A stretch of DNA of 64,000 bases from Liolophura sinensis (GCF_032854445.1 NC_088302.1:55902237-55966236); one strand, 5' to 3'; counted from the first letter of the stretch, positions 1 through 26,550 are shown. Notes: generated from the sequence alone by a model not told the origin. A program made the numbers and translations.

Positions 1-251
1 TTGATAAAGTGACTGGACTTTCTAATGCACATGGTGCACTTTGTATTTACCTTACACATACCTTAGGCTTGGCTTCACGCTGGTCTCAAAGTGCTTTCAA
101 ACTCATTAGTCTGACAATGTTAAGGATTTGGGTGGAGGAAAATGAGCTAAATCCAGAGGAAACACAGTGCTTCCACACAGTGCTGCCCCTATAGCAGATA
201 CCAGACTCTTCACAAGGTTGCAGACAAATCTTCAGTGCCTTACTGACTTAC

Positions 252-3200
252 GTCAACATCTGGTGGCAATGCTGGATCAGGTTCACATATCTCTTCTGAG
301 GTTTTGACCACAGCGCCATCTAGTGAGGTATACTGCTCGGGCTTCTCCCATACTGAGGCTGGTGATGCAAAAGTGCAAATTTACATGTAATATAACCTAT
401 CAAATATCTGCCAACTATCAAAACAAATCATGATTTTTTTCATGGATATTTCATAGCACAATGACCCAGGAGCCTCTCACCAATGCGATCACTGTGAGCT
501 CAACTCATATAGATTTCCTCTACGGCCATACGTGGGAAGGTGTGTGAGCAAGCTGCGGATGGTGGTGGGTTTCTCCTGATCGCTGTCCAGTTGCCCCCTA
601 CCACGATCAGGTGTTTAATACTTTAGGCAATCGGGTTTTACATTATAGATAAGGTGTATATATAGGACAGCAGTCTGGTTTATGTGTGCACATGGAGTGA
701 ACCAGATAGAGCCCACTAAAAATCAAAGCCCCCAGCAAACTCCCAAAATACCCGAGATCAAATTATCCAAAGGAACTGAAAGCTGAATTTGAACAAAAGT
801 TGCTAAAGGTACTGGTTAAGAGTTTGTGAGGTTCTGAGAACGATAACATACACCAATGAACATGAGGTCTCCAAACCACTTAGTCAACAAGGGCCTAACT
901 CACATGGACAATGTTCAGTGTATACAAACATATATAATATGACTCACCCCCTGTTTTAGTACTCCAATAGTATGTGTATCCCTCATCTGACTTGGCTTCA
1001 TACCACTCTTCTGTGTCTGGAGGTTCACAAGGCTCCGGTAATGATGGCCCGTACACCACAGGACTCTCGCTTTCTTCTGTTTCTTTCTCTTCTGAATAAG
1101 AAGATGAGGCAGACTGCTTAAACGTGAACCATCAGGTATAAAGACTGATGTCATAGTATCTGACAATTTGATCACTAAGTGCATGAATATATAAGACATT
1201 AAGCTAAAGTGAATGTTTTTTGTGCAGACAATTTGCAAAGAAAATAAGCTCGCTAGATGTAAATTTCACAGATATACACATACATAAGCTTGTATAGAAG
1301 AAGGTATTGTTGAAATACTAGCTGAGACAATGATTGCAAAATTAACTGGCTTTACCACATTTAAAACAACTAAAATTCAAACTGAACCATGGCACAGCAG
1401 TATCTTGACAAGTGGCCATGACTTGCATAGATGAGAATTGCCAGATTACAGCTGTTCTAGCCATTTTACAAGTCTGTCCACAACCCCAGGTCACCTAAAG
1501 GCTGTGTGTGAAAGAGTGATTTTTGCGACCTCATGCTTTTCTCGCTGGCCGGTATATAACCCAAGCCAAGAGCCACAGGCTCGTCCTTGCCACACAAAAA
1601 TGCCTGGCAAATAATGATCTGTTTAAGGTACACAGGGGAGAAGATTTTCTCGTAAAATCAAAGCCAAACAACACATCAACTTCGCGGACCAGAGAGTATA
1701 GAGATGAACAGAACAGCAATTATTGGCCAGTTGTCTACTTTGATAAAAAAATCACTGCGGTGAAAACTGTGTAAGTGAATGTCCCGTCAACGTAATGGCA
1801 TTTACGGTATCTTTTTAGCACTCCTTCCATTCAGCAATTTAGCTTAAGTTGAAACTTCTCACTTCCTCCTACCTGTGTCTGCTTTAATCTTGACTCCATA
1901 CTGAGCAGCCAACTCTGGGTTGTTGATGAGATCCTTCTTAAATGCCGCAATGGCTGCCTGTTAACATGAAATGTGCTGCATCATGAGATTCCTGCAAAAG
2001 TTCTCGATGACAGAAATAAAAGATAATGTACATGGCATTTAATCCTACTGATTGTTATGAACATATCTCATCATCCTGCTGCACAGAGGAAAAGCAGGTA
2101 TGACATAACAGAATGTAAATAATCAAACAACAGTATTATGATTTTGATTGGATGAACAATTGGATCAATGGTGAGAGGCGTAGGGGCGGAGAGCCACATT
2201 GACAGATGCTGTAACCAACAATCAGTGGTAACTAATGAAATAAGTGGAATACAATGTTTCTTTTTTTAAGCAAAAAGCTTCTCTTCTACATTACAGTTCC
2301 AGAAAATGTCAAACTTTTTGGCCTACAAATCAACTTTTTCCTGATTTAACAAAAATGTTATTATTCTGATGTGTAAACCTATAAACTATCTGTCAACATG
2401 ATCCATGTAAACCTATAAACTACCTGTCAACCTCAGCATGATATGTGTAAACCTATAAACTACCTGTCAACCTCAGCATGATATGTGTAAACCTATAAAC
2501 TACCTGTCAACCTCACCATGACATGTGTAAAGCTATAAACTACCTGTCAACCTCACCATGACATGTGTAAAGCTATAAACTACCTGTCAAGCTCACCATG
2601 ACATGTGTAAAGCTATAAACCACCTGTCAACCTCACCATGATCCGTGTAAATCTATAAACTACCTGTCAAGCTCACCATGACATGTGTAAAGCTATAAAC
2701 CACCTGCCAACCTCACCATGATCCGTGTAAATCTATAAACTACCTGTCAACCTCACCATGACATGTGTAAAGCTATAAACTACCTGTCAACCTCACCATG
2801 ACATGTGTAAAGCTATAAACCACCTGTCAACCTCACCATGATCCGTGTAAATCTATAAACTACCTGTCAAGCTCACCATGGTACGTGTAAACCTATAAAC
2901 TACCTGTCAAGCTCACCATGGTACATGTAAAGCTATAAACCACTTGTCAAGCTCACCATGGTACGTGTAAAGCTATAAACTACCTGTCAACCTCACCATG
3001 ATCCGTGTAAACCTATAAACTACCTGTCAAGCTCACCATGGTACGTGTAAACCTATAAACCACCTGTCAACCTCACCATGATCCGTGTAAACCTATAAAC
3101 TACCTGTCAAGCTCACCATGGTACGTGTAAACCTATAAACTACCTGTCAAGCTCACCATGGTATGTGTAAAGCTATAAACCACCTGTCAACCTCACTATG

Positions 3201-6200
3201 ATCCGTGTAAACCTATAAACTACCTGTCAAGCTCACCATGGTACGTGTAAAGCTATAAACCACCTGTCACCTCACCATGATCCGTGTAAACCTATAAACT
3301 ACCTGTCAAGCTCACCATGGTACGTGTAAACCTATAAACTACCTGTCAAGCTCACCATGGTACGTGTAAACCTATAAACTACCTGTCAACCTCACCATGA
3401 CATGTGTAAAGCTATAAACTACCTGTCAACCTCACCATGACATGTGTAAAGCTATAAACCACCTGTCAACCTCACCATGATACATGTAAACCTATAAACT
3501 GCTCAAGTGGCTGGTGTGAATCGAGGCAGCCATCTTGAGAATCTTATTCAATCAAAAATGGTGCTATCAAATATTGCGGCCTAAACTGTGACGTAGCCTT
3601 TACCCATTCACTCCATGAAGTGACATATGATAACACAGAGCTACTGCATAAAACATCTTTTTGAGATCGTTTGCAATGACTCATTTAGGTGCAGGTGAAG
3701 GACAATTTCACGCAGTGTTGTGGGACAGGTCTGTATCAATTACGGACCATCACAGATATAGAATCAGTTGATTTACAAGCCGTGTAATATTCAACGACAG
3801 TACGACAAATTATGTCAGACAGCAGCATACTGACTGGGCCCACACAGCATTCTTCTCCCCAGTAGACCTCAGGCCTTAGGCCTACTTAGACAAGCTGTTT
3901 ATTTCAAAGCTGTTTTCCATTTTATGTCGTTCATGTTAGCATTTACTCAGCTTGCTGTTGCTAAAAAACAAATGTCAGAATCCATGAAAAATTCACTAAG
4001 GATATCGAAGGTTTATATGGGAATGAGAAGTCAGCATCTCATTGGACAATGTTTAAAATTAATTACAACTTACGACATAATTTTTGTTCTTTTAATTTAT
4101 AAGAACTGAAGAATTTAAATTTTGCCCTTTTTCTTTCTCGCATACAAGGCATTTTTTTTTTCTGCTTTCTTTTATAAAATACTAAAATACGCTAAAATTA
4201 TTGAAACGCTGTGTTTAAGCCAAGGTGCTTTCTCCGACGATGGCGACCACTACAAAATTAAAGCCGCCCCCCCCCCCCCCCACACACACAACCTGGAATT
4301 CCCTGTCCATGCTTCTGCAGGCTACTCGTAAACTGTAGAAACAATATGGCAGGCCACCTGTATGAACAGTTCAAGGAGTGGAAGAAATATCCTTCCAACA
4401 TGTCCAATTTCAAAGAAAACAATTGGTTTTCACTTGGCCATTCATCACTGAAGCCTACAACTTTAATCTGCCATAGGCTATTGCTTACATTTATTTATTT
4501 ATTTGATTGATGTTTTATGCCGTACTCAAGAATATTTCACTTATATGGCGACGGAATTATGGTGGGAGAAAACTGGGCAGAGCCCGGGGAAAACCCACAG
4601 TCATCTGCAGGTTGCTGGAAGACCTTCCCACTTACAGCTGGACGGGAAGCCAACATGAGCTGGACTTGAACTCATAGCACCATTGCTTGAACTGTTATAA
4701 ATACCTTCGACATTAGAGAGCTAGAGTAAACATGACGTCACCTTACTGTCAATAATGGAGACGCGCTGAAGCTGTCACAAGAGAAAGTTTCACTAAACTA
4801 TTACTGATTTGAAAAAATGTAAAAAAATATTTAATGCCAGTTTAAGATATTTTGGATGGTAGTCTTTCTGTGGACATAAAAATTAGTCAGGTGATGTTTT
4901 TCACCATAAACCTGTTACATACAGTACATATAAACCTCTATTAAGAGGCTGAATATCTGATGTTTAAACATTCAAACTACGTATAAATCTGACCCAGGAA
5001 ACCTTGAGAAAATGAGAACATCATATCTTCCCAGTTGAATACATGTACTTTGACCAGAGTTACCGCTGTATTCAAATGAGCAGCCTACTTCTCAGCTCAA
5101 ACCATATTTGCCAACTCTCACTGACAACTATCAAACCATATTTGCCAACCCTCACTGACAACTATCAAACCATATTTCCCAACTCTCAAGGAAAACTCTC
5201 AAACCATATTTCCTAACTCTCACTGAAAACTCAAACCATATTTCCCAACTCTCACTGACAACTCTCAAACCATATTTCCCAACTCTCACTGACAACTCTC
5301 AAACCATATTTCCCAACTCTCACTGAAAACTCTCAAACAATATTTCCTAACTCTCACTGAAAACTATCAAACAATATTTGCCAACTCTCAAACCATATTT
5401 CCCAACTCTCACTGACAACTGTCAAACCATATTTGCCAACCCTCACTGACAACTGTCAAACCATATTTGCCAACTCTCACTGACAACTCTCAAACCATAT
5501 TTGCCAACTCTCACTGAAAACTCTCAAACCATATTTGCCAGCTCTCACTGAAAACTCTCAAACCATATTTGCCAACTCTCACTGACAACTATCAAACCAT
5601 ATTTGCCAACCCTCACTAACAATATCAAACCATATTTGCCAACTCTCAATGAAAACTCTCAAACCATATATCCCAACTCTCAAACCATATTTCCCAACAC
5701 TCACTGAAAACTCTCAAACCATATTTCCCAACTCTCAAACCATATTTCCCAACTCTCACTGAAAACTTGGGATGTAAAAACTGTGCTCAGAGTTCTGCTT
5801 GTGCAAGAAGACATATCACATGAAATCAAATGACGTATTTATTTTCAGAGTCAAATACATTTTAATGACAGTTATTTCATGATGTTTACCTCTTCCAGTT
5901 TCCTCATGTCACTGTCCAGCTCATTTTTCTCGGCTGCATCCTTCAAACTTTTCTGCTTTATCTGCACGAGGAGATTCACAGACAATATAGTTCAGAACAT
6001 TCCTGCTACAATAAGCAGATGTTTTCTTGTTTTTGCAACATCAACCAGAAATCATAAATGTAATGTGATTTGACTTAGTTATGCCTCTCAGCCTGCAAAC
6101 AAATCACAGGTTCCATTAGCCCTGAAAACTACAGCTTCTTTTTTTATATTGGCCTGGTGTCGTTGGAGTCCTGATGCTAACAGTATTAATTTCATAGTCA

Positions 6201-9200
6201 AGGAAGGTCCAGGCCGATTCTCTTTACTGAACAAGTTTCATGCAAGTGAAAGCCACCAATCTAAAGACTTGCTTTCCTTTAGGAAGGAACCCCCACAATA
6301 TGCACCTACTGCCTTTAGAATAGATTTATCATAGCCAAGAAGGCTTCTACGGCACACTCACCTCAGTCCTTCGTTGAGTACCAAATTAATACTGTTATCA
6401 TCAAGACTAACAGCGCTTGGCCTATATAAGAAAAGGAGTTGGAGTCTTTCAGGGCTTGTTATTGTTATACCTCTCAGCCTGCTCACAAATCACAGGTCCC
6501 ATAATCAACATGTAGAAGCGTATCCAGAACTGCTTAAATTAATCAAAGAAGACTGAGCATGTGTATACTGTGACTGGGTGGGGTGTTACGTCTGGTGTTC
6601 TATATACTGTGACTGGGTGGGGTATCATGTCTGGTGTTCTATATACTGTGACTGGGTGGGGTATCATGTCTGGTGTTCTATATACTGTGACTGGTTGGTA
6701 TGTCATGTCTGGTGTTTTATATAGTGTGACTGGGTGGGGGCCATGTCTGGTGTTTTGTATACTGTGACTGGGTGGGTTGTCAATGTCTGGTGTTTTATAT
6801 ACTATGACTGGGTGGGTTGTCAATGTCTGGTGTTTAATATACTTTGACTGGATGGGTTGTCAATGTCTGGTGTTTAATATACTGTGGCTGGATGGGTTGT
6901 CATGTCTGTCGTTTATATACGGTGACTGGGTGGTTTGTCAATGTCTGGTGTTATATATACTGTGACTAGGTGGGCTGTCAACGCCTGGTGTTTAATATAC
7001 TTTGACTGGGTGGGTTGTCAACGTCTGGTGTTTAATATACTGTGACTGGGTGGGTTGTCAATGTCTAGTGTTTTATATACTGTGACTGGGTGGGTTGTCA
7101 ATGTCTGGTGTTTCACATACTGTGACTGAGTGGGGTGCCATGTCTGGTGTTTTACATACTGTAACTGGGTGGGTTGTCAATGTCTGGTGTCTTATATACT
7201 GTGACTGGGTGGGTTGTCAATATCTGGTGTTTTATATACTGTGACTGGGTGGCTTGTCAATGTCTGGTGTTTTATATACTGTGACTGGGTGGGGTATCAT
7301 GTCTGGTATTTTGTATACTGTGGCTGGGTGGGGTATTATGTCTGGTGTTTTATACACTGTGGCTGGGTGGGTTGTCATGTCTGGTGTTTTTTATACAGTG
7401 ACTGGGTGGGGTGTCATGTCTGGTATTTTGTATACTGTGACCGGGTGAAGGTGCCATTTCTGTACACTGTGACTGAGTTGGGCATCATGTCAGGTGGCTG
7501 TATACTGTGACTGGGTTTGGAGTCATGTCAGGTGGCTGTATGCTGTGACTGGGTTTGGTGTCATGTCAGGTGGCTGTATACTGTGACTGGGTTTGGAGTC
7601 ATGTCAGGTGGCTGTATGCTGTGACTGGGTTTGGAGTCATGTCAGGTGGCTGTATGCTGTGACTGGGTTTGGTGTCATGTCAGGTGGCTGTATACTGTGA
7701 CTGGGTTTGGAGTCATGTCAGGTGGCTGTATGCTGTGACTGGGTTTGGAGTCATGTCAGGTGGCTGTATACTGTGACTGGGTTTGGAGTCATGTCAGGTG
7801 GCTGTATGCTGTGACTGGGTTTGGAGTCATGTCAGGTGGCTGTATGCTGTGACTGGGTTTGGTGTCATGTCAGGTGGCTGTACACTGCGACTGGTGGGAA
7901 CTATGATGGGTTGCGCAGCATACTTTGTATTTGGCATCTTCTGCATTGTACACCACTGATGGAGCATGTAACATATGCACTGTATTGTGATGACTGATAA
8001 GGTGTTGTAAGCGATAAACAAGTAAGTAAATCCAAGTCAGCTGCCACATTCCACAGCATTAACAAGAAAGCAGTGTGTCCTCCGAGTTTGGGGCCAGTGA
8101 GTTCAAAGTTTTCTATTGTATTTCACCTAAAGATAATCATTTTTCAAGTGACACATTTTGCTTTTGCACATATATTTGTACGTGATTTCTTCCAAGTGGA
8201 CAAACGACATATTAAATTCTCTGCACTCTTCTTGTAAATAACATCTTCAGATAACACGTATTACAGCCAGATACAACTCTATATAGACCCAGAACTGAGG
8301 ACGGGGTCACTAAAAGCCCTGACTTGCACATAGACTGTGTGTTAAGTTTCTATGATAAAAGAACACCGACACACATTTTTTCAAATTTACCTCATCTATT
8401 CTTCTCTTCACATTTTCTTGATGCTTCTTCCCCTTCTCATGGAAGTCTACGCTCTAAAAAAATTAAAAAGACAAGATACATTTTTAAATCATAAATCCTG
8501 CTTTCAAAGAATTATTTATTTATTTATTTATTTAATTGGTGTTTTACACCGCACTCAAGAATATTTCACTTATATGATAGCAGCCAGCACTGTGGTTGGA
8601 GGAAACCTGCAACCATCTGCAGGTTGCTGGCAGACCTTTCCACATACGGTCGAACAGGAAGCACATTCAAAGAACTATTAAGCCAGTCATTTTCAAGACA
8701 ATCTAAATCATAATCACCATAAACATAATGTAATCAAAGGAAAGGGTGGAACAGTTATCTGCCAAGCAGTTACTGTTTGTTAATTTTTTTTTGTATGTAT
8801 GTATGTGCAAAGACACACGCATTTATCTGACTGATGTATAATCCAGATCTCAACAATTTTGTGCTCCTGTGTTATAGTGGTCAGGGTTTACGGGTGGAGG
8901 TAGAGTGCCTGGTGGGGGCCATATACCATCTTTCATCAGGTACTTGACATGTCTCCTAAATGTAATTGCAGGCAAACCAGCAGCAGCTGAATTTCAGTTT
9001 GCAACCTCATTGATTACATACATTTATATACTTACCGGCTTGTTATCAGTAATCCAGCATTTGCAATAGTCACAGAATTTCCTTGGCTGTGATTTCCAGT
9101 AAGTGGCCCTAAAAAGAAAAAAACAAATAGATCAAACACTGACATAGCTTATCTAGTAGAGTTTCATTTAAAAAAAAACATGCTTTATTAGCATCTACAT

Positions 9201-9833
9201 GTACTAACAGTATTATTTCTTGATGTGAACACATTACTCACTTACACGGTCTGGTTTATGGGTGGAGGAAACATTAGTGAATGGAGAAACCACAGCCATT
9301 CGCCTGATACCAAATATAATTCCAAACATACACAATGTACCTGTAAGCCAGAGGGAAAAAAAGCTGTATCTGAAGATCTAATTCGAGAACATTGACAGTA
9401 GCAGCGAGCCACCACTTTAATTATTTGAATCAGTGATGTAAACAACCACTGTTCTGAAAACTCCTAAAACAGCCTTGCATTAAAGTATAATAAATTTGGC
9501 CAATTACGGTTCATCTTGGTGTAAGTAAAATATGAAAGGGAAAGGCATTATGTCTGGTGTCTTTCTGAACCGTATTCTGTAAATGTTGGCACTGGATCAG
9601 CTTTGTTGAGATTCAAAGGGATTTTTTAGCCCCGGACAATGTGTCTTGTGAATGTCCATTTTCTCAACTTTCTTCACAAGCATAATTAACTCTAAAAATT
9701 AACCACAGAAGACAACCGCAACAAACGGGTCAATGAGAACAGTTCGGGAGTTGCTCCAACTCCCCAGTACACGACAAACACCTTCCTAGGAAACCCTCAC
9801 TTCAATAACGTTTTCTACATAATCATCTTACAT
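252..9833 (-). CDS. WBP4: WBP4 (FBP21)-like spliceosomal zinc-finger/WW protein, 3' end outside window
   Basis: Spliced minus-strand gene. Exons seen: 9832-? (5' UTR ending in the AT of the start codon), 9036-9108, 8391-8453, 5890-5961, 1873-1957, about 948-1117, 252-358; later exons lie left of the window. The start codon is split AT|G across intron 1. The N-terminus reads ATYWKSQPRKFCDYCKCW, then HEKGKKH: a U1-type C2H2 zinc finger (CxxC...HxxxxxH) matching the WBP4 start. A charged helical stretch follows (IKQKSLKDAAEKNEL), then a WW domain with EEWYEAKSDEGYTYYW in one exon and SVWEKPEQY in the next. WBP4 is known to act in the nucleus in pre-spliceosomal complexes, where its WW domains bind proline-rich splicing factors. 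Exon 5 ends in phase 1 but the WW exon, entered at the best acceptor, starts in phase 0, so a small exon is probably missed or a boundary is off. Identification is firm; boundaries near 950-1960 are not. Confidence 0.85.
455..615 (+). mobile_element. Partial SINE (5' and body)
   Basis: Matches the family head-to-body order: aatgacccaggagcctctcacc region, acgtgggaaggtgtg, gcggatggtggtgggtttc. The tail is missing. Located in a WBP4 intron. Confidence 0.7.
2371..3500. repeat. 40-bp minisatellite, about 28 copies, in a WBP4 intron
   Basis: Head-to-tail copies of a 40-bp unit such as gtgtaaacctataaactacc plus tgtcaacctcaccatgatcc. Units vary at a few fixed positions (acct/agct, tacc/cacc, caacc/caagc, the 4-5 bases after catg). 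One unit near 3270 has lost a base. It lies in the intron between 1957 and 5890. Confidence 0.97.
4490..4690 (-). mobile_element. SINE, minus strand, tRNA-like head missing
   Basis: tttatttatttgattgatgt and tactcaagaatatttcactt, then tatggtgggagaaaactggg and caggttgctggaagaccttc. In a WBP4 intron. Confidence 0.8.
5095..5767. repeat. 34-bp minisatellite, about 20 copies, in the same WBP4 intron
   Basis: Tandem units of about 34 bp built around caaaccatatttgccaactc and tcactgacaactct. Some units are shortened to the first part only (near 5390 and 5680). The array ends about 120 bp from the WBP4 exon at 5890-5961. It is unrelated in sequence to the 2371-3500 array. Confidence 0.95.
6562..7895. 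repeat. Two-part minisatellite, 38-40-bp units, about 33 copies
   Basis: 6562-7450 holds 39-40-bp units around actgtgactgggtggg and tcatgtctggtgttttatat. From about 7451 the array switches to a tighter 38-bp unit ending in catgtcaggtggctgta. Units of 39 bp keep both strands open and create repetitive reading frames that are not genes. The array sits in the WBP4 intron between exons 5961 and 8391. Confidence 0.96.
8513..8672 (-). mobile_element. Partial SINE, minus strand, tandem tttA tail
   Basis: tttatttatttatttaattg, gtgttttacaccgcactcaa, then ctgcaggttgctggcagacc. It has a short internal deletion compared with the full copy, and lies close to WBP4 exon 8391-8453. Confidence 0.8.
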
Positions 9834-10239
9834 TTTACAGTTTTTAAGTCGCTGATCTGATTGCTGTTACAGTTCAGCGTGTCAAAGTGCACCATCAAAG
9901 GCAGTGTAAAAGTTTTTCCTTCACATCGAAGTCAGTTTAAAAATCGTGCCGGCGACGTGCACCTGTCATTGAGCGGAAGTTTACATCTTGGCGCAAGCGC
10001 AGACGAAAATTTAGTGTCAAGACATTTCATTAGTCAAAATTATGTTGCGCGGGTAAAAGTATCCAATGAAACGTCATTTTAGAATGTGCAACCGAGGCTC
10101 TGGTGCATGCGCAGAGAAATTTGTCTTTGTTGTGCCTGGGAAAGATTTTGATTTTCCTCATCTGGGGCAAGCAGAGGGATACAAGAAGTCACACGAGACC
10201 AATGTGAGGAATTTCTCCAACGAAATCCTTTGATAAACC
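9834..10239. promoter_or_regulatory. Bidirectional promoter between WBP4 and the Sfmbt-like gene
   Basis: The start codons of the two divergent genes are only about 405 bp apart, including both 5' UTRs. The interval is richer in GC and CpG than its surroundings. It holds an ETS-like GCGGAAGT (about 9973-9980) and two NRF1-like sites, gcgcaagcgcag (9991-10002) and tgcatgcgcag (10104-10114), which are typical of TATA-less housekeeping promoters. Transcription starts are not visible from sequence. The role is inferred from gene orientation and motif content. Confidence 0.65.
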
Positions 10240-23457
<13,218 letters not shown>

Positions 23458-25055
23458 AGTGCGAGTGTCAGAACAGGATCCAACCTGACACATGACACTG
23501 AAGAGTCTACAAAGGGGAGACTACCCTGTAACTGTTCACGCTCCGTTCTAGTCTTTGGATAACATCAGCATGGAAGTGCATATCTTTGGTGCATTTGTAT
23601 TGTATGGAGCTTCCATTCTGACTTACTCAGCTGTGTAAAGCCAGGTTGATGTTTGATACACTGTGGACAGTTAACACTTGTTTAATAGGCAGCTTTTGTA
23701 ACTTGTTCTGTGCTTGAGTTATTATTAATTATTGTGTACATAGAAACATTGATAACAAGGTATTGTTACGTGCGTGGGTGCAATGTTAAGTCCTGGATGT
23801 ATACTAATGGAAGGAAAATTGTTAAGTATCAGTAGCTTTTGTTACTATCTTTGCATGTGTTTGTTGAAAAAACTCTCATGAAAGTGGTCAGTTTTTGTAT
23901 GGATATTACAGTAGTGTTTAAGTTTAGCAGTAGATGCTTGTAGATGATGCATTAAGATTAGCTCTCATTTATAACATTGTGATTGTTTATGATCCAGCCT
24001 AAGGCTCATCTTGTCATCCCAGGCATTTGTGACAAGTACACATTATTTATCTTCCTTCATGCCACCTTAAACAGCGTTGACATTTTACCATTTTGTAAAT
24101 TATCCTTTATATCACCACCTTCCTTGTCTGATTTATTATGCTGTGAAAGCACTAAACCCAACGATGCAAGTGAGGATTTAGGAGTTCAGCTAGAGAGGTT
24201 TGTGGACAAAAGCTGTTGGTGTTATGGTACATGCAGCTGTTTTAGAATTGAGGAATGTTTTCAACTTGGCAAATACACCCTCTGTTGCTCCCACTGATAA
24301 ACTTGAATGGCCTGAATGTATGTGTTTTTCACAGTGTTTTTTTTCATACAATAGTCTGCATCTCATGAGTGAAGTCCAGTGATGTATAGTGGGCACTAAT
24401 CTCCATCTTGGCAGACAAGAACACGTTATCAAGCATGGAATTATTGATGTTTGATAAATGCACTTGTGTGTCCATCTCCGTCTCTTTTAGTTTTTGGAAT
24501 TGCAGTACATGATGGCATTAAGATTGTTAAATTTCCAAACTTTGTTTGAAAACCAACCTTGTAGACTTGTCCTTGGTCAGTGATCAGTAGTGTTGAGGTG
24601 ATTTAGTTGACACAGTGCACATACTTCATTTGTTTATAATAGACATCAGGGAGTTGTATCCAGGAGAAAGTCTCTCAGCTGGTAACATAATTGATCATTA
24701 TATGTAGATCTATATATAGGTATTGCCAAAGACTCGTGTTATGATCTGAGATTTTTTTTTTTTTTACAAGAATCATGTTCTAATATAATCATGTATGAAT
24801 ATCTGTACGAGTTGTTATTCATTGGTTAGATTAACCATTTTTTGTAATGTAGGGGCGTATTACACATCGGAATAGACCATGCATTTGTTAATCTTAATAA
24901 TCCTGTACATGTATTTAGATGGAACTGGCTCAGAAGTGATGACACTTTTGGTTACATGTAGAGGGCATGATCTGTGGAGAAAAACGATGTGACATGTTCT
25001 TCTCATACCTGATTTGACGTGGAGGAGATGAAAATAAATTGTGTCTTACACTTTG
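23458..25055 (+). other. 3' UTR of the Sfmbt-like gene with poly(A) signal
   Basis: AT-rich non-coding sequence follows the TAA at 23455-23457. AATAAA at 25033-25038 is the first strong signal in a plausible position, so cleavage near 25,055 is likely. No open frame here shows coding character. The end is inferred from the hexamer alone. Confidence 0.5.
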
Positions 25056-25716
25056 CCAGCGGTTATGACTTCATCACTGCTTTGTGCACGCTGTATTCTG
25101 GAAAACTGTCCTGAATCTTCATCCTTATGTATGAAGCGTAAAGACTTGTTTTTGTAACTACACAGTGTTACTGAGCAATACATGTATTGTGGTGTTTCCA
25201 ACACCCATTATCCTGTACATACTTGTAATTAATCTCATAGTTTGTACAATAACTACATACAAATTGGTGTACAGTGTGTACTGGACGTGACTGCAGCATT
25301 TACCTGTCTTACAGATGTTGTCTTCCTGTATGTACCAGTGTAAAACATGTCTGTGTACTTGTAAACCATGTGGTCATTGGAGCACATGGAATGAGCCATT
25401 CATTATGACTAAGTCAAATCAGTCCTCGCTACATTATGGCGGAAATACTGCTAATGTAGCATTAAACCCCAAGCGTTCATTCAAATGACACCTTTATCAC
25501 AGTGCTGTCATGTTTAGTATGCGTCAGGGAGGAACCTCTCCTGTCAAAGCTTTTGCTCCAGTGCAGCAATTACAGAGACTTGACAGTACAGGGGCATATA
25601 GATGTGAATGTCTTTACTAGTCATGCTCTCTGTACAGCATAGATTCCCATATGAGCAAAATAACCTGTTTGGCATAATTTTGAAACTCAGTGTGTAATGG
25701 GGACCAACCTTAAGCT

Positions 25717-25860
25717 TTTGAGTGAGCGAGTGGGTGCTTGGGGTTTAACGTCGTACTCAACAATTTTTCAGTCATATGACCACAAAGGAGTCCTTAAGAG
25801 TGCATGTAATGTACCTCCTTGTTGCAGGACAGATTTCCACCGCCCTTTTATCTCTAGGCT
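25717..25860 (+). mobile_element. MITE-like repeat copy (tgcttggggtttaacgtcgt family)
   Basis: Shares at least 130 bp with 31069-31230: gcttggggtttaacgtcgta, ctcaacaatttttcagtc, gtgcatgtaatgt, cctccttgttgcaggac. A third, short, reversed copy lies at 52735-52800. No open frame is shared by the copies, so it is non-autonomous. Confidence 0.75.
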
Positions 25861-26299
25861 TTTGTTGAAAGTACCCTAATTCTTCTAATTTTTGTGACAT
25901 ATTCGTAGTGCTGAAAGGAGATTATTACATTTCTTTCCCAGCATTTTGGAAAAGTAAAGATATTAAAATGTTGTTCATTAGATGGTCTAACCATGTGAAA
26001 AAAAAAAAAAAAAAGAAACTAAATATTCATGCTACTGTAAAATGTCTTGGCTAAAACGAGCAGACCAGGTGTCCAAAAAATTGGTCCTGCCCTTCAAAGT
26101 ATTCTACAAAAATCCTGTAGCAGCCGTAAACTCTGTTTAATGGTAACGGAGGACAGCTTGTATTTAAGAAATCATTTTACTCAAATCATGAAGATCTGTA
26201 TTAAGGGGTGATGTGGGATAAATTAAAGCGTAAGTATATAAATGTTGTACTAGCAGCTTTAATGCATATGTGTTTTGGCACTCTAGGTGTTGGACTCCC

Positions 26300-26550
26300 A
26301 AAGTGGTGTATGTTACTGCTTGTTTTTTCTACCAATAGTGGTGTATGTTACTGCTTGATTTGTCTACCAATAATGGTGTATGTTACCACTTGGTTTGTCT
26401 ACCAAAAGTGGTGTATGTTACTGCTTGGTTTGTCTACCTATGCTTCTTTTGTCTATCAATGCTTGGTTTGTCTACCAATAGTGGTGTATGTTAATGCTTG
26501 GTTTGTCTACCAATAATGATGTATGTTAATGCTTGTTTGTCTACCAATCT
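26300..26550. repeat. 35-bp minisatellite, about 6-7 copies
   Basis: Units of about 35 bp, gtggtgtatgttactgcttg followed by gtttgtctaccaata, with some truncated units near 26440-26470. It lies in the intergenic region after the Sfmbt-like gene. The 102-aa open frame across it is a by-product of the repeat. Confidence 0.85.

Noticed and set aside
2371-3500. Possible CRISPR-like array
   Set aside because: Units are contiguous 40-bp tandem copies with no unique spacers, inside an animal intron. It is a minisatellite.
6539-7510. Open frames of 60-98 codons on both strands with repeating VTGW / TPDM peptides
   Set aside because: They follow the 39-bp minisatellite unit, occur on both strands and have no splice or start context. 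They are repeat artefacts, not proteins.
23983-24297. 104-codon frame after the Sfmbt-like stop
   Set aside because: It lies in the 3' UTR, has no splice context and its composition is not coding-like.
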